Shown here: positions 7,999 through 16,424 of the stretch, piece after piece
How the letters are laid out: each line of letters begins with the position of its first letter
Numbering within the stretch: position 1 is the first letter of the stretch
Source: Pedobacter polaris
Lineage (GTDB): Bacteria > Bacteroidota > Bacteroidia > Sphingobacteriales > Sphingobacteriaceae
Reading direction: 5' to 3'
Length of the DNA: 64,000 bases
Assembly: GCF_005116505.1 (NCBI RefSeq)
Contig: NZ_SWBR01000004.1
Location: 310,001-374,000 of the forward strand
Position numbers and translations under genes: made by a program
The notes under the pieces: model-generated
The model's database searches: none
The model's input: the letters and a program-made list of their open reading frames with translations, nothing else
Told to the model about the DNA's origin: nothing

Positions 7999-8708
7999 GT
8001 TGATCTAATAATCCATTGATATCTGAATGCCCACTTCCACCGGATAGTGAAATTTTTAATATGGAGTTGATTTGCATAGTTTAAGATGTCTTGTTTTTTA
8101 AAACCTCTTAAAATAGAAACTAAGCCATCCTCTCTTGACATTGTATTTAAACCAAAAACAAAACACAAGGCTTTAAATAAATAGTAAGCCATTTTGTTGC
8201 GGTGCAAATCGTTAATGATTATGCCCATCGTAGCCCTTTTACTAAATGAGCTTATTAAGGTTAAAATCTCATTGTCTTTAAAGTGATGTAAGGTTAGGGT
8301 ACATAATATGATATCGTATTGTTGCTCCTTCACCTTATCGTCAAATATATCTTCGCACAGATAATTAATGTTTGCATATGCCTCTGATAGTTTTTGAGCA
8401 TAATTTACAGTATATTGATTTGCATCAATGCCTGTTAATTTAAAATTTATGTTGTTGTGCATACCATAATCAGCAATTATCCTTAGCATGTCTCCATTGC
8501 CACAGCCAACATCTAATACACTAATAGTTTGCTTTTTTTTAGTATTGAACGTTAATTCTTTAACACCTTGAATGGTTACTTTGTTTCCACCTAACAGTTG
8601 ATTAATGCTGGCAATTTTATCTAGTGCATCTCTAAGTATTTCACCTTCTAATGCAAAATCATCCATTATTTCTTCGGCATTACTTCTATATGTTGTATCA
8701 ATTAACAT
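7995..8708 (-). CDS. Class I SAM-dependent methyltransferase
   Basis: A protein of 237 residues with a Rossmann methyltransferase core: motif I VLDVGCGNGDML at about residues 64-75, the acidic motif II residue in LTGIDANQYT, and IILCTLTLHHF as motif IV. It overlaps the start of the type III polyketide synthase gene by 4 bases. It probably methylates the ring (O- or C-methylation) of the polyketide product, by analogy with srsB-type genes. Substrate and position are not predictable from sequence. Confidence 0.85.
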   Translation of the reverse strand: MLIDTTYRSNAEEIMDDFALEGEILRDALDKIASINQLLGGNKVTIQGVKELTFNTKKKQTISVLDVGCGNGDMLRIIADYGMHNNINFKLTGIDANQYTVNYAQKLSEAYANINYLCEDIFDDKVKEQQYDIILCTLTLHHFKDNEILTLISSFSKRATMGIIINDLHRNKMAYYLFKALCFVFGLNTMSREDGLVSILRGFKKQDILNYANQLHIKNFTIRWKWAFRYQWIIRST

Positions 8709-8713
8709 GTTTT

Positions 8714-9838
8714 CTAGTTTGTTAGCGGTTTGCCGTGCGTTTTTTTAATAATTATAGGTAGTAATGATGGAAATTTAATCAATCCTTTCATTAATAAATC
8801 GCCTAATTTTTCGTTTTTTAAAATACTTGCCAATAACCTCCCAAAAAACAACCTGTTGCTAAAGGTTTTTTTCCATACCCTTATATACTGCTGCTCTAAT
8901 GCCGCTCTAGTAGTAATTTCATTGTTAAGATAACTTAAAAGTAGGGTAGCAGCTATTTTTGCACTATGTATGGCCATGCTCATTCCGTTTCCACAAAGTG
9001 GATGTATTAAACCGGCTGTATCTCCAATCATGATTACATGATTTTTCACCTGCTCTTTGTTTTCGAAAGCAATTTGACTAATAGTTAATGGTGCCTCAAA
9101 CTGTATGGTACTATTTACTAATATTTCTTTTAGATGGATGTTTTGAAACAATATATTTTCGCGATGTGTGGTGATGTCTTTATGTTTTTTGAAAGTTTCA
9201 TAACTAACCAAATAACAAATATTAAGTGTATCATTCTCTACTTTTGATATACCACAATAGCCCCCTTTAAAATTATGTAATGCCACTAAATCTGAAGGAA
9301 ATTGCCCTTTGTAATGTGCTTTAATCGCTAACCAATTCGATTTATGGTTAATAAAGCTACGGTTTAATTTATGGTCTAATGTTGCTCTTTTGCCATAAGC
9401 TCCTAAAACAATTTTTGCTGTATAATGCTGGGTTAATGTACTAACATCAAAGAAATCGGCTTTATATTTAACATCAACTACAGTATCATTTATAATGGTG
9501 CAACCATTTTGTTTGGCTTTTTGGAAAAGAAATTCATCAAAAGCATACCTGCTAATTCCAAAACCTCCAAGGGGTAGTTGTGCATTTATTGATTTCCCAT
9601 TGATAGTTGTGAGCTGAAATTTAGTTATGTGTGTTGGCTTTAAGAGTTCAATGTCTAGTTCAAGCCATTTGAGATAGTGCATTACTTCATTAGAAATATA
9701 TTCGCCACATACTTTGTGATGCGGATATTGATTTTTTTCAATTAATAAAACTTTGTGCCCTAATTTGCCAAGATGGATAGCGCATGTAAGCCCTGCTAAG
9801 CCACCACCAATAATTAAAACATTTGCATCAAGTTTCAT
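8714..9838 (-). CDS. FAD-dependent oxidoreductase (geranylgeranyl reductase/aromatic hydroxylase-like)
   Basis: A protein of 374 residues with an N-terminal FAD-binding motif (VLIIGGGLAGLTCAIHLG, residues about 8-25), followed by IEKNQYPHHKVCGEYIS, and a later GDTAGLIHPLCGNGMSMA motif. This combination is typical of the geranylgeranyl reductase/PHBH-like flavoprotein superfamily. It is the first gene of the polyketide operon, five bases ahead of the methyltransferase gene. It may hydroxylate or oxidise the resorcinol ring, as srsC does in Streptomyces, or reduce an unsaturated chain. The choice cannot be made from sequence. Confidence 0.82.
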   Translation of the reverse strand: MKLDANVLIIGGGLAGLTCAIHLGKLGHKVLLIEKNQYPHHKVCGEYISNEVMHYLKWLELDIELLKPTHITKFQLTTINGKSINAQLPLGGFGISRYAFDEFLFQKAKQNGCTIINDTVVDVKYKADFFDVSTLTQHYTAKIVLGAYGKRATLDHKLNRSFINHKSNWLAIKAHYKGQFPSDLVALHNFKGGYCGISKVENDTLNICYLVSYETFKKHKDITTHRENILFQNIHLKEILVNSTIQFEAPLTISQIAFENKEQVKNHVIMIGDTAGLIHPLCGNGMSMAIHSAKIAATLLLSYLNNEITTRAALEQQYIRVWKKTFSNRLFFGRLLASILKNEKLGDLLMKGLIKFPSLLPIIIKKTHGKPLTN

Positions 9839-9951
9839 TTATGCAATCTAGTTTGTTTTTAATAAATCAACGAGATTAAATTCATGAGCTCAACAAGTTT
9901 AGCAGGAGAATGTTTGATTACTAGAATTCTTAAACCAAACTCTCAAATATT

Positions 9952-9984
9952 TCAAAACCCCTAAGTATGGGGCTTTGATTTTTA
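9952..9984 (+). terminator. Terminator-like hairpin in a divergent intergenic region
   Basis: TCAAAACCCC (9952-9961) pairs with GGGGCTTTGA (9969-9978) with one A-C mismatch and a 7-base loop, and T residues follow. It sits between two divergent genes, where a terminator would not be expected. Confidence 0.35.
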
Positions 9985-10058
9985 ATGGTTTATGTAAATT
10001 ACACAGACGCTTAAAATCATCAAATTTATCGTAGCTTTATTTCACAAATAAAATCGTT

Positions 10059-10484
10059 ATGAAAAAAATTATTGTATTCTTATTATTAGGTGTAAGTATT
10101 ATGGTTAAAGCTCAATCTAAAGACGAAACAAAACTTTTAGCTGCGGTAGAAAATATGCGTTTGGCGTTAATTAGTGGTGAAAGAACTGCTTTAGAAAATG
10201 TTGCAGCAACAGATTTAAGCTATGGTCATTCTAGTGGTAAGATACAAGATAAAGCTGCTTTTGTTGAAGCAATTGCAAACGGTTCTTCTGATTTTGTAAG
10301 CATTGAATATAAAAATCAAACGGTAAAAGTTACTGGTAAAACAGCGTTAGTTCGCCATGAACTTCATGCTAAAACCAATGATGGTGGCAAGCCCGGTGAA
10401 GTGCATTTGGGTATTCTATTGGTATGGCAAAAGCAAGGCTCGGCATGGAGATTACTAGGTAGACAAGCTTATAAATTGCCTTAA
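10059..10484 (+). CDS. Secreted DUF4440/NTF2-like protein
   Basis: A protein of 141 residues with a clear signal peptide (MKKIIVFLLLGVSIMVKAQ, cleavage after Ala-Gln). The mature part has the NTF2-like cone fold pattern: an early helix (LLAAVENMRLALISGERTALENV), LSYGHSSGKIQDKAAFVEAI, and C-terminal strands LGILLVWQKQGSAWRLLGRQ. DUF4440 proteins are often ketosteroid-isomerase-like, but most have no known activity. It stands alone, divergent from the polyketide operon. Confidence 0.82.
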   Translation: MKKIIVFLLLGVSIMVKAQSKDETKLLAAVENMRLALISGERTALENVAATDLSYGHSSGKIQDKAAFVEAIANGSSDFVSIEYKNQTVKVTGKTALVRHELHAKTNDGGKPGEVHLGILLVWQKQGSAWRLLGRQAYKLP

Positions 10485-10784
10485 TATATAATTTTTTTAG
10501 CGTAAATTTTGTGTGTAATTCAATTTGCACCTCCTTTTTTACCTCATCTTAATTTTGACTTAAATTTACATTACTTCTTATAGGTTATTCTTTTGAATCT
10601 CTTAGAATTTAGGTTATTCACAACATATAAATTTTGCTTAGGAAACTTTTTATGTAGTTTGATTGTTATTTTGATTATTTGAAAATTTAGTTATCAAATC
10701 TATCCTTAAAATGCGCTGCATTTAATAAACAGAAATTTAGATAACTAAGTTATTTCGTTTGTTTAATGATTGAAATAAAATTTT
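10485..10784. other. AT-rich upstream region of kaiC
   Basis: 300 bases without a gene, very AT-rich. A 10-base direct repeat TAGGTTATTC occurs at 10581-10590 and 10610-10619, which could be a regulator site for the kai operon. No convincing -7 box or terminator was found. Confidence 0.4.
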
Positions 10785-12533
10785 ATGTCAAAATATACAG
10801 CTCTCAAAAAAGAAGCAAATAAATTAACAACGCTGCCTAAAACCCCAACCGGAATTAACGGTTTAGATGAGATTACATTGGGCGGCTTTCCGAAAGGAAG
10901 ACCAACTTTAATTTGTGGCGGTGCGGGGTGTGGTAAAACGTTGTTCTCTTTAGAATTTATTGTAAAAGGTGTTACAGATTATAATGAGCCAGGGGTATTT
11001 ATTGCTTTTGAAGAAAAAGCTCATGAACTGGCCATGAATGTTACTTCTTTAGGGTTTGATTTAGAAAAGCTCCAAAAAGATAAAAAAATTAAAATTGATT
11101 ATATCCATGTAGATAAAAGCGAAATTGAAGAAACTGGTGAATATGATTTGTCTGGTTTGTTTATTCGTTTAGGTCATGCTATTGATAGCATTGGAGCGAA
11201 AAGAGTAGTGTTAGATACCATTGAAAACCTATTTAGTGGTTTAGACAATGAAGGGATTTTAAGAGCAGAGCTGCGTCGCTTATTTCAATTTTTAAAAGAT
11301 AAAGGTGTTACGGCAATTATTACTGGTGAAAAAGGTGAAAAAACTTTAACTAGAAAAGGTTTAGAAGAATACGTGTCTGACTGTGTAATATTTTTAGACC
11401 ATAGGGTAATCAATCAAATATCTACAAGGCGATTAAGGATCATTAAATATCGTGGTTCACTGCATGGCACAAATGAATATCCATTTTTAATTGATGAAGA
11501 AGGTATTTCTGTATTACCTGTAACTTCACTTAAATTAGATAAACCAGTAGCTACTTCTATCATTAAATCGGGAATACCCTCGTTAGATCAGATGTTTTCG
11601 CTTGGAGGTTTTTATAAGGGCAGTAGCATTTTAGTATCTGGAACAGCAGGAACTGGTAAAACCAGCATCGCCGCAAGCTTTGTAAATGCTGCATGTTCAA
11701 GAAAAGAGAAAAGTTTATATTTTGCTTTTGAAGAGTCTCCATCGCAAATTATTAGAAATATGAGCTCTGTTGGTTTGGATTTGCAAAAACATGTGGATAA
11801 AGGTTTATTAAAGTTTTATGCAGCAAGACCAACATTGTATGGATTAGAAATGCATTTGGTGGCAATACACAAAGCAATACAAAAATTTAAACCAGACGTT
11901 ATAGTATTAGACCCTATTACAAATTTAATAACCGTAGGAAGCTTTAGCGATGTAAAGTCTATGTTAGTTAGACTAATTGATTTTTTGCAAGAAAGCCAGA
12001 TTACTGTAATGTTTACTGCTTTAACTTTAAATAGCATTATCAATGAACAAACAGATGATGGAGTTTCTTCTTTAGTTGATTCGTGGTTATGTATTAAGGA
12101 TATCGAGTTTAATGGCGAAAGAAATAGAGGATTATATGTAATGAAAACTAGAGGGATGAAACACTCTAACCAAGTAAGAGAGTTTGTAATCACCAATAAA
12201 GGCCTCGATTTAATTGACGTTTATATTGGTCCAGAAGGTGTTTTAACTGGCTCGGCAAGAGAAGCACAGGTGCTATTAGAAGAAACTGGTATGGTTTTGC
12301 ATAGTAATGCACTAGGCCGTAAAGACAGGGAGCTTTTACGTAAGCGTAAAGTACTAGAGGCAAAGATAGAAAGTTTAAAAACAGAGTTCGAGTCTACTGA
12401 AGAAGAGTTGAATAAGGTGTATATAGAAGAAGATATTAAGCGTGAGGTGATAACTAAGACACGTAAGCAAATGACGCAATTTAGATCTGGTAATTATCAA
12501 AAACCAGATCAGGCAAACCCTAAAGAGGAGTAA
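10785..12533 (+). CDS. kaiC: KaiC-like double-domain ATPase
   Basis: A protein of 582 residues with two RecA-like KaiC domains. Walker A motifs are GGAGCGKT at 45-52 and GTAGTGKTS at 286-294, each followed by the paired catalytic glutamates (AFEEK and AFEES). In domain two the stretch TDDGVSSLVDS aligns with the phosphorylation loop of cyanobacterial KaiC. T423, S428 and S429 take the places of T426, S431 and T432, so autophosphorylation is possible. The tail beyond about residue 510 is a charged coiled coil not seen in cyanobacterial KaiC. It is followed directly by two kaiB genes and a histidine kinase. No kaiA is present, as expected outside Cyanobacteria. Confidence 0.92.
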   Translation: MSKYTALKKEANKLTTLPKTPTGINGLDEITLGGFPKGRPTLICGGAGCGKTLFSLEFIVKGVTDYNEPGVFIAFEEKAHELAMNVTSLGFDLEKLQKDKKIKIDYIHVDKSEIEETGEYDLSGLFIRLGHAIDSIGAKRVVLDTIENLFSGLDNEGILRAELRRLFQFLKDKGVTAIITGEKGEKTLTRKGLEEYVSDCVIFLDHRVINQISTRRLRIIKYRGSLHGTNEYPFLIDEEGISVLPVTSLKLDKPVATSIIKSGIPSLDQMFSLGGFYKGSSILVSGTAGTGKTSIAASFVNAACSRKEKSLYFAFEESPSQIIRNMSSVGLDLQKHVDKGLLKFYAARPTLYGLEMHLVAIHKAIQKFKPDVIVLDPITNLITVGSFSDVKSMLVRLIDFLQESQITVMFTALTLNSIINEQTDDGVSSLVDSWLCIKDIEFNGERNRGLYVMKTRGMKHSNQVREFVITNKGLDLIDVYIGPEGVLTGSAREAQVLLEETGMVLHSNALGRKDRELLRKRKVLEAKIESLKTEFESTEEELNKVYIEEDIKREVITKTRKQMTQFRSGNYQKPDQANPKEE

Positions 12534-12535
12534 TT

Positions 12536-12817
12536 TTGAGTAAAAAATATGAATTAAGACTGTATGTGGCAGGAAAGACATTAAAGTCTACTACTGCACT
12601 GAGTAATTTGAAAAAATATTGTGAAGAACATTTGAAAGGCCAATACGTTATTGAGGTAATTGATTTGTTAGAACATCCACAATTGGCAGAAGGGGATCAA
12701 ATTTTAGCCATTCCTACTTTAGTTAAAAAAGTACCTGAGCCAGTTCGTAAAATTATTGGTGACCTTTCTAATAAAGAAAAAGTATTGGTGGGTTTAGACA
12801 TAAGAACAAAAGATTAA
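12536..12817 (+). CDS. kaiB: KaiB-like protein, first copy
   Basis: A protein of 93 residues with the thioredoxin-like KaiB pattern: KYELRLYVAGKTLKST, YVIEVIDLLEHPQLAEGDQI, and AIPTLVKKVPEPVRKIIGDL with its conserved cis-proline region. The only in-frame start is TTG at 12536, six bases after an AGGAG (12526-12530), one of the few good ribosome sites in the window. It begins two bases after the kaiC stop. KaiB binds KaiC and can change fold in clock complexes; whether this one does so is unknown. Confidence 0.9.
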   Translation: MSKKYELRLYVAGKTLKSTTALSNLKKYCEEHLKGQYVIEVIDLLEHPQLAEGDQILAIPTLVKKVPEPVRKIIGDLSNKEKVLVGLDIRTKD

Positions 12818-12818
12818 T

Positions 12819-13133
12819 ATGGAAATAGAGGGCAGCTCACCGCAAGATTGGACTATTGCAGTTGATGAAAAATACAGCCTTCGTTTATTCGTTGCTGGTG
12901 CATCATCTATGTCTGTTAAGGCAATAAAAAATCTACAAGTTATTTTAGAAAATAATTTAAAGGGTAAGTACGAACTTGAAATTATTGATATCCACCAACA
13001 GCCCCTTCTATTGCAAAAAGAAGATATTTTTGCTGTTCCATTACTCATCAAAAAATATCCAGCGCCTATTCGTAGGTTGGTAGGAGATATGTCTGATGTA
13101 AACAAAGTGCTTAAAGGTTTAGGATTGAATTAA
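12819..13133 (+). CDS. kaiB: KaiB-like protein, second copy
   Basis: A protein of 104 residues, paralogous to the preceding KaiB (SLRLFVAGASSMSVKAIKNL, YELEIIDIHQQPLLLQKEDIF, AVPLLIKKYPAPIRRLVGDM). It has a longer acidic N terminus (MEIEGSSPQDW). Its ATG follows the stop of the first copy by one base. Tandem diverged KaiB genes after kaiC suggest two partners with different roles. Confidence 0.9.
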   Translation: MEIEGSSPQDWTIAVDEKYSLRLFVAGASSMSVKAIKNLQVILENNLKGKYELEIIDIHQQPLLLQKEDIFAVPLLIKKYPAPIRRLVGDMSDVNKVLKGLGLN

Positions 13134-13144
13134 ATTTTTTTCTG

Positions 13145-14878
13145 ATGGCTGAAAATGATAAATCATATCAACAACTAAAGGAGGAATTGGAAGAAATCCA
13201 ATACCAACTAGAAGAGGCTAGAGATACTATTGATGCCATAAGATCTGGTGAAATTGATGCTTTGGTAATTAATGGTGATGATGGGCATCAGATTTACACC
13301 CTAAAAAGTGCAGATCAAACTTACCGTATATTTATAGAGCAAATGACACAAGGTGCTATTACAATTGATGAAAATGGCAAAATACTATATAGTAATTCTC
13401 AATTCGCTCTACTCATTAACCAACCCTTAGAGAAGGTAATTGGGCAATCTTTTTATAATTACATTGCTAAAGATAATTTGCCTGTATGCATAGAGTTAAT
13501 TGATAGTGCTTGGGAAAATATATTAACAAAAGGTGAGCTAAAATTAGCCTCTAGTTTACACGACATACCTGTTCTCTTGTCTTTAAAAACACTCGATTTA
13601 GATGAAGGAATTTCGCTGAGTATCATTTTAACAGATTTAACAGAACAAAAAAATAATCAACAGCTTTTAGAGGAGAAAAACAGGCAATTACAAGAAGCAG
13701 AGCAAGTTGCAAGGAGGTTAAATGTAAACTTAGAAGAAACTGTAAAATTAAGAACGCTTGATTTAGAGCAGGTGATAACAGCTAAGGTTAAGATTACAGA
13801 AGATCTTTATGAGAGTGAGCAGCGATTGTCTAAGATTTTAGGAACAATGGCCGAGGGGGTTTGGATAGTTGACATAAATAATGAATTAGTTTATGCCAAT
13901 AACATGGCTAAACAATTGTTAGGTGTTAGCGAAGATTTGCAAAACCCAGGAAAATATAATAATCCAAAGTGGGATAGGTTAAAGCTGGATGGTACCTTAT
14001 TGAAACCTGAAGAAAATCCAATTTATTTAGCCATGCAAACCGGAAAACCAATTTTTGATTATGAAATTGCTATCCAAGTTCCAGGAAAAGAATTATTATA
14101 TATCGCCGTTAATGCTGTATCCATATATGATGAAAATGAAAAACTATCTGGTGGCTTAGGAACATTTATTGATGTGACACAGCGGAGAAAAGCAATTTAG
14201 CAAAAGGATGATTTTATTAGTGTTGCCAGTCATGAGCTAAAAACTCCGATTACAAGTTTAAAGGCTTCCTTGCAATTGTTAAACCGATTAAAAGATAATC
14301 CAAATGGACATTTGCCCATTCTTATTGATCAGGCAAATAAAAGCATGACTAAAGTGAGTAACTTAATTGAAGAGCTTTTAAATGCAAGTAAGATTACCTA
14401 TGGACAAATGCACCTTAAACCTATTGATTTTAAATTGATTAGTGTTGTAGAAGATTGTATACAGAACATTGAGCCCAGAGATCGCGTAAAAATTAAATTA
14501 GTAGGAGATTTGCAGGCACATGTTTATGGAGATCCCGTAAGAATTGAGCAAGTAGTGGTTAATTTTATTAATAATGCCTTTAAATACGCTCCGGCGTCTG
14601 AAAATATTGAAGTTGCAATTGTACAGGGTGTAGAGTCAGTAAAACTATCAGTTGTTGATAGTGGTCCTGGCATCAATGCCGAGAAACTACCTCATCTTTT
14701 TGATAGGTATTATAGAATTGATGAGGGAGGTTTTCAATATTCTGGTTTGGGTTTAGGCCTATATATCTGCGCTGAGATTATTAAAAAGAACAATGGTGAA
14801 ATTGGTGTGCATAGTGAAATAGGCAAAGGGAGTGAATTTTGGTTCAGGTTGCCAATGGTAAAGCAGAATTCAATGTAA
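13145..14878 (+). pseudogene. PAS histidine kinase interrupted by in-frame TAG
   Basis: The first part (13145-14197, 351 codons) has a coiled coil, a PAS domain (about FIEQMTQGAITIDENGKILYS), a long helical linker and a second PAS domain. It ends RRKAI at a TAG (14198-14200). The same frame continues without a gap: QKDDFISVASHELKTP is a perfect HisKA H-box, and the HATPase motifs follow (FINNAFKYAP, VVDSGPGI, LFDRYYRI, GLGLGLYI) to the stop at 14876-14878. A single base change, for example CAG or GAG to TAG, explains the split. The only in-frame restart seen (TTG at 14270) would lose the H-box. It follows kaiB by 11 bases and is probably the output kinase of the Kai operon. Confidence 0.85.
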
Positions 14879-14909
14879 AGTTAATGTTAACAAAAAATAA
14901 CATTAACTT
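14878..14909. terminator. AT-rich 12-bp hairpin after the kai operon
   Basis: AAGTTAATGTTA (14878-14889) pairs perfectly with TAACATTAACTT (14898-14909) around an 8-base loop. No T-tract follows, so it may be a weak terminator, an mRNA-end stabiliser or an operator for the small gene at 14946. Confidence 0.4.
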
Positions 14910-14945
14910 CATACTTACTTAACATTGGCCTTATACTTTTAATGT

Positions 14946-15176
14946 ATGAATTATCCAGTGTTTATATTCCATGAATTAGTACTTAGGTTTTCGGATATCA
15001 ACCGAGGAATTGGAAAGTATATATCTGCCACAATAGATAATGGTGAGTGTTTAATTAATACAACCAACGGACATTTCAAAGTTGCATTATCTATGTTAGA
15101 CAAGCAATACAACAATCCCAAGCTCATATCTGAAGAGGAACTGCAGCAATTGGCTACTGGTTTTGAAATGGAGTAA
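14946..15176 (+). CDS. Small conserved-looking hypothetical protein
   Basis: A protein of 76 residues (MNYPVFIFHELVLRFSDINR to ATGFEME). I do not recognise the family. It has no signal peptide or membrane segment. The middle (ISATIDNGECLINTTNGHFKVAL) looks like a small beta-rich domain, and the C terminus is an acidic helix (SEEELQQLATGFEME). It follows a 12-bp hairpin and is convergent with the LacI-family regulator gene, 3 bases away from its stop. Confidence 0.55.
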   Translation: MNYPVFIFHELVLRFSDINRGIGKYISATIDNGECLINTTNGHFKVALSMLDKQYNNPKLISEEELQQLATGFEME

Positions 15177-15179
15177 TAT

Positions 15180-16196
15180 TTAGCTATTTCTTACAAATAA
15201 ATCGGTTTCTAAAACCTTTTTCTCGAATTCTTCTACCGGATATTTAGCTTCAATAAGTTGTAGCAACATTTGGGTAGCTAATTTACCTATTTCGAATGCT
15301 GGCTGACGAACCGAAGTTAAAGATGGGTTAAACAAGTCTAACACATCAGAATTGCTAAAACCAGCAATTGCCATGTCATTTGGAACCGAAATTTTTAAGT
15401 TCTTAAATACGCTTAAACATCCTGTGCTTAACCTATCACCAGCTACAAAAATGGCATCTGGTTTTTCTGGTAAAGACATTAATTCTTTTATAGCATCTTC
15501 CATTTCCTGATAAATCATTCCACCATGTGGGCAATGTTTAATGTAAGCAGAATTTGGCTCAATGTTATTGGCTTTTAAAGCCCCTTCATATCCTTTTAAA
15601 CGTTCTATACTAATTGATAATTGTGTTGAGCTTGTTAAATGCGCAATACGTTTATAACCAGATTTAATTAAATGAGATGTGGCATCAAATGCACCTTTTT
15701 CATTATTGGCAACCACTTTGTGTGTGTTTATTTCATCCGCTACGCGATCAAAAAAAACAATAGGCAAACCTCTTTCATGTAAGGAGGTGAGGTGAGAAAT
15801 ATCTTCTGTTTGAGAGGATAAAGAAACCAATAATCCATCAACAGACCTAGAAGCCAAATGTTGTACGTTAATCACTTCACGATCATATGATTCATGGGTT
15901 TGCGAAAGGATAACATGGTATCCTCTGTCGTAAGCAATTGACTCTATTCCATTTATGGCTTGTGAGAAATAACTGTTTGCTACTTCACTTACCACTACCC
16001 CAATAGATTTACTTCTACGCTCTTTTAAGCTTAAGGCAATAGGATTAGGTTGGTAATTGATTTCTTTGGCATAGGCAAGTACGATTTTTTTAGTGGCTGC
16101 ACTTATTTCATGCGTATCTCTTAACGCTCTTGAAACGGTAGAGGTAGATAAGCCTAAAGCCTTTGCGATATCTTTTATGGTTACGGGCTCAAACAT
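15180..16196 (-). CDS. LacI-family transcriptional regulator of the pectin locus
   Basis: A protein of 338 residues. The N-terminal helix-turn-helix (VTIKDIAKALGLSTSTVSRAL, residues 5-25) and hinge (NPIALSLKERRSKSIGVVV) are canonical. A periplasmic-binding-protein-like effector domain fills the rest (FFDRVADEI, AIFVAGDRLSTG, GFSNSDVLDLFNPSLTSVRQP). It is divergent from susC, and an ACGATTGCnCA-type site lies between them at 16309-16324. The same site recurs at three other promoters of the locus, so it probably regulates the whole pectin regulon. The effector is unknown; a galacturonate-derived metabolite is plausible. Confidence 0.92.
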   Translation of the reverse strand: MFEPVTIKDIAKALGLSTSTVSRALRDTHEISAATKKIVLAYAKEINYQPNPIALSLKERRSKSIGVVVSEVANSYFSQAINGIESIAYDRGYHVILSQTHESYDREVINVQHLASRSVDGLLVSLSSQTEDISHLTSLHERGLPIVFFDRVADEINTHKVVANNEKGAFDATSHLIKSGYKRIAHLTSSTQLSISIERLKGYEGALKANNIEPNSAYIKHCPHGGMIYQEMEDAIKELMSLPEKPDAIFVAGDRLSTGCLSVFKNLKISVPNDMAIAGFSNSDVLDLFNPSLTSVRQPAFEIGKLATQMLLQLIEAKYPVEEFEKKVLETDLFVRNS

Positions 16197-16298
16197 AGTT
16201 AAAGCAATATTCAGCTAATATTTTAGTAGTAAAAATCAATTTATAATAATACGATTTTTTTCGTTTGGTTGCTTATAAATTTTCTGGGGTGCTTTTGG

Positions 16299-16306
16299 CA
16301 ACGTTG
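16299..16306. promoter_or_regulatory. Second LacI-type half-site palindrome
   Basis: CAACGTTG is a perfect 8-base palindrome with the central CG common in LacI/PurR operators. It lies three bases before the conserved site at 16309, so it could be an auxiliary operator for the divergent lacI-type and susC genes. Confidence 0.35.
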
Positions 16307-16308
16307 TC

Positions 16309-16374
16309 GGGAACGATTGCACAGATTTAGTGTCCTGTACTGTCATGGTTTATAAAAAAAACAATGTAGACTTG
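16309..16374 (+). promoter_or_regulatory. LacI-type operator and promoter of susC operon
   Basis: The operator GGGAACGATTGCACAG is at 16309-16324 and a -7 box TAGACTTG at 16367-16374. The 16-mer TGTAGACTTGTTATTG around the box (16365-16380) is identical to that at 28726-28741 before the GH28 gene. The operator-to-box distance of 58 matches the other sites of this locus. Confidence 0.65.
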
Positions 16375-16424
16375 TTATTGTAAGCCTTTCCAAAAGGCCC
16401 AACAAAACCAAATATATTTAATGT

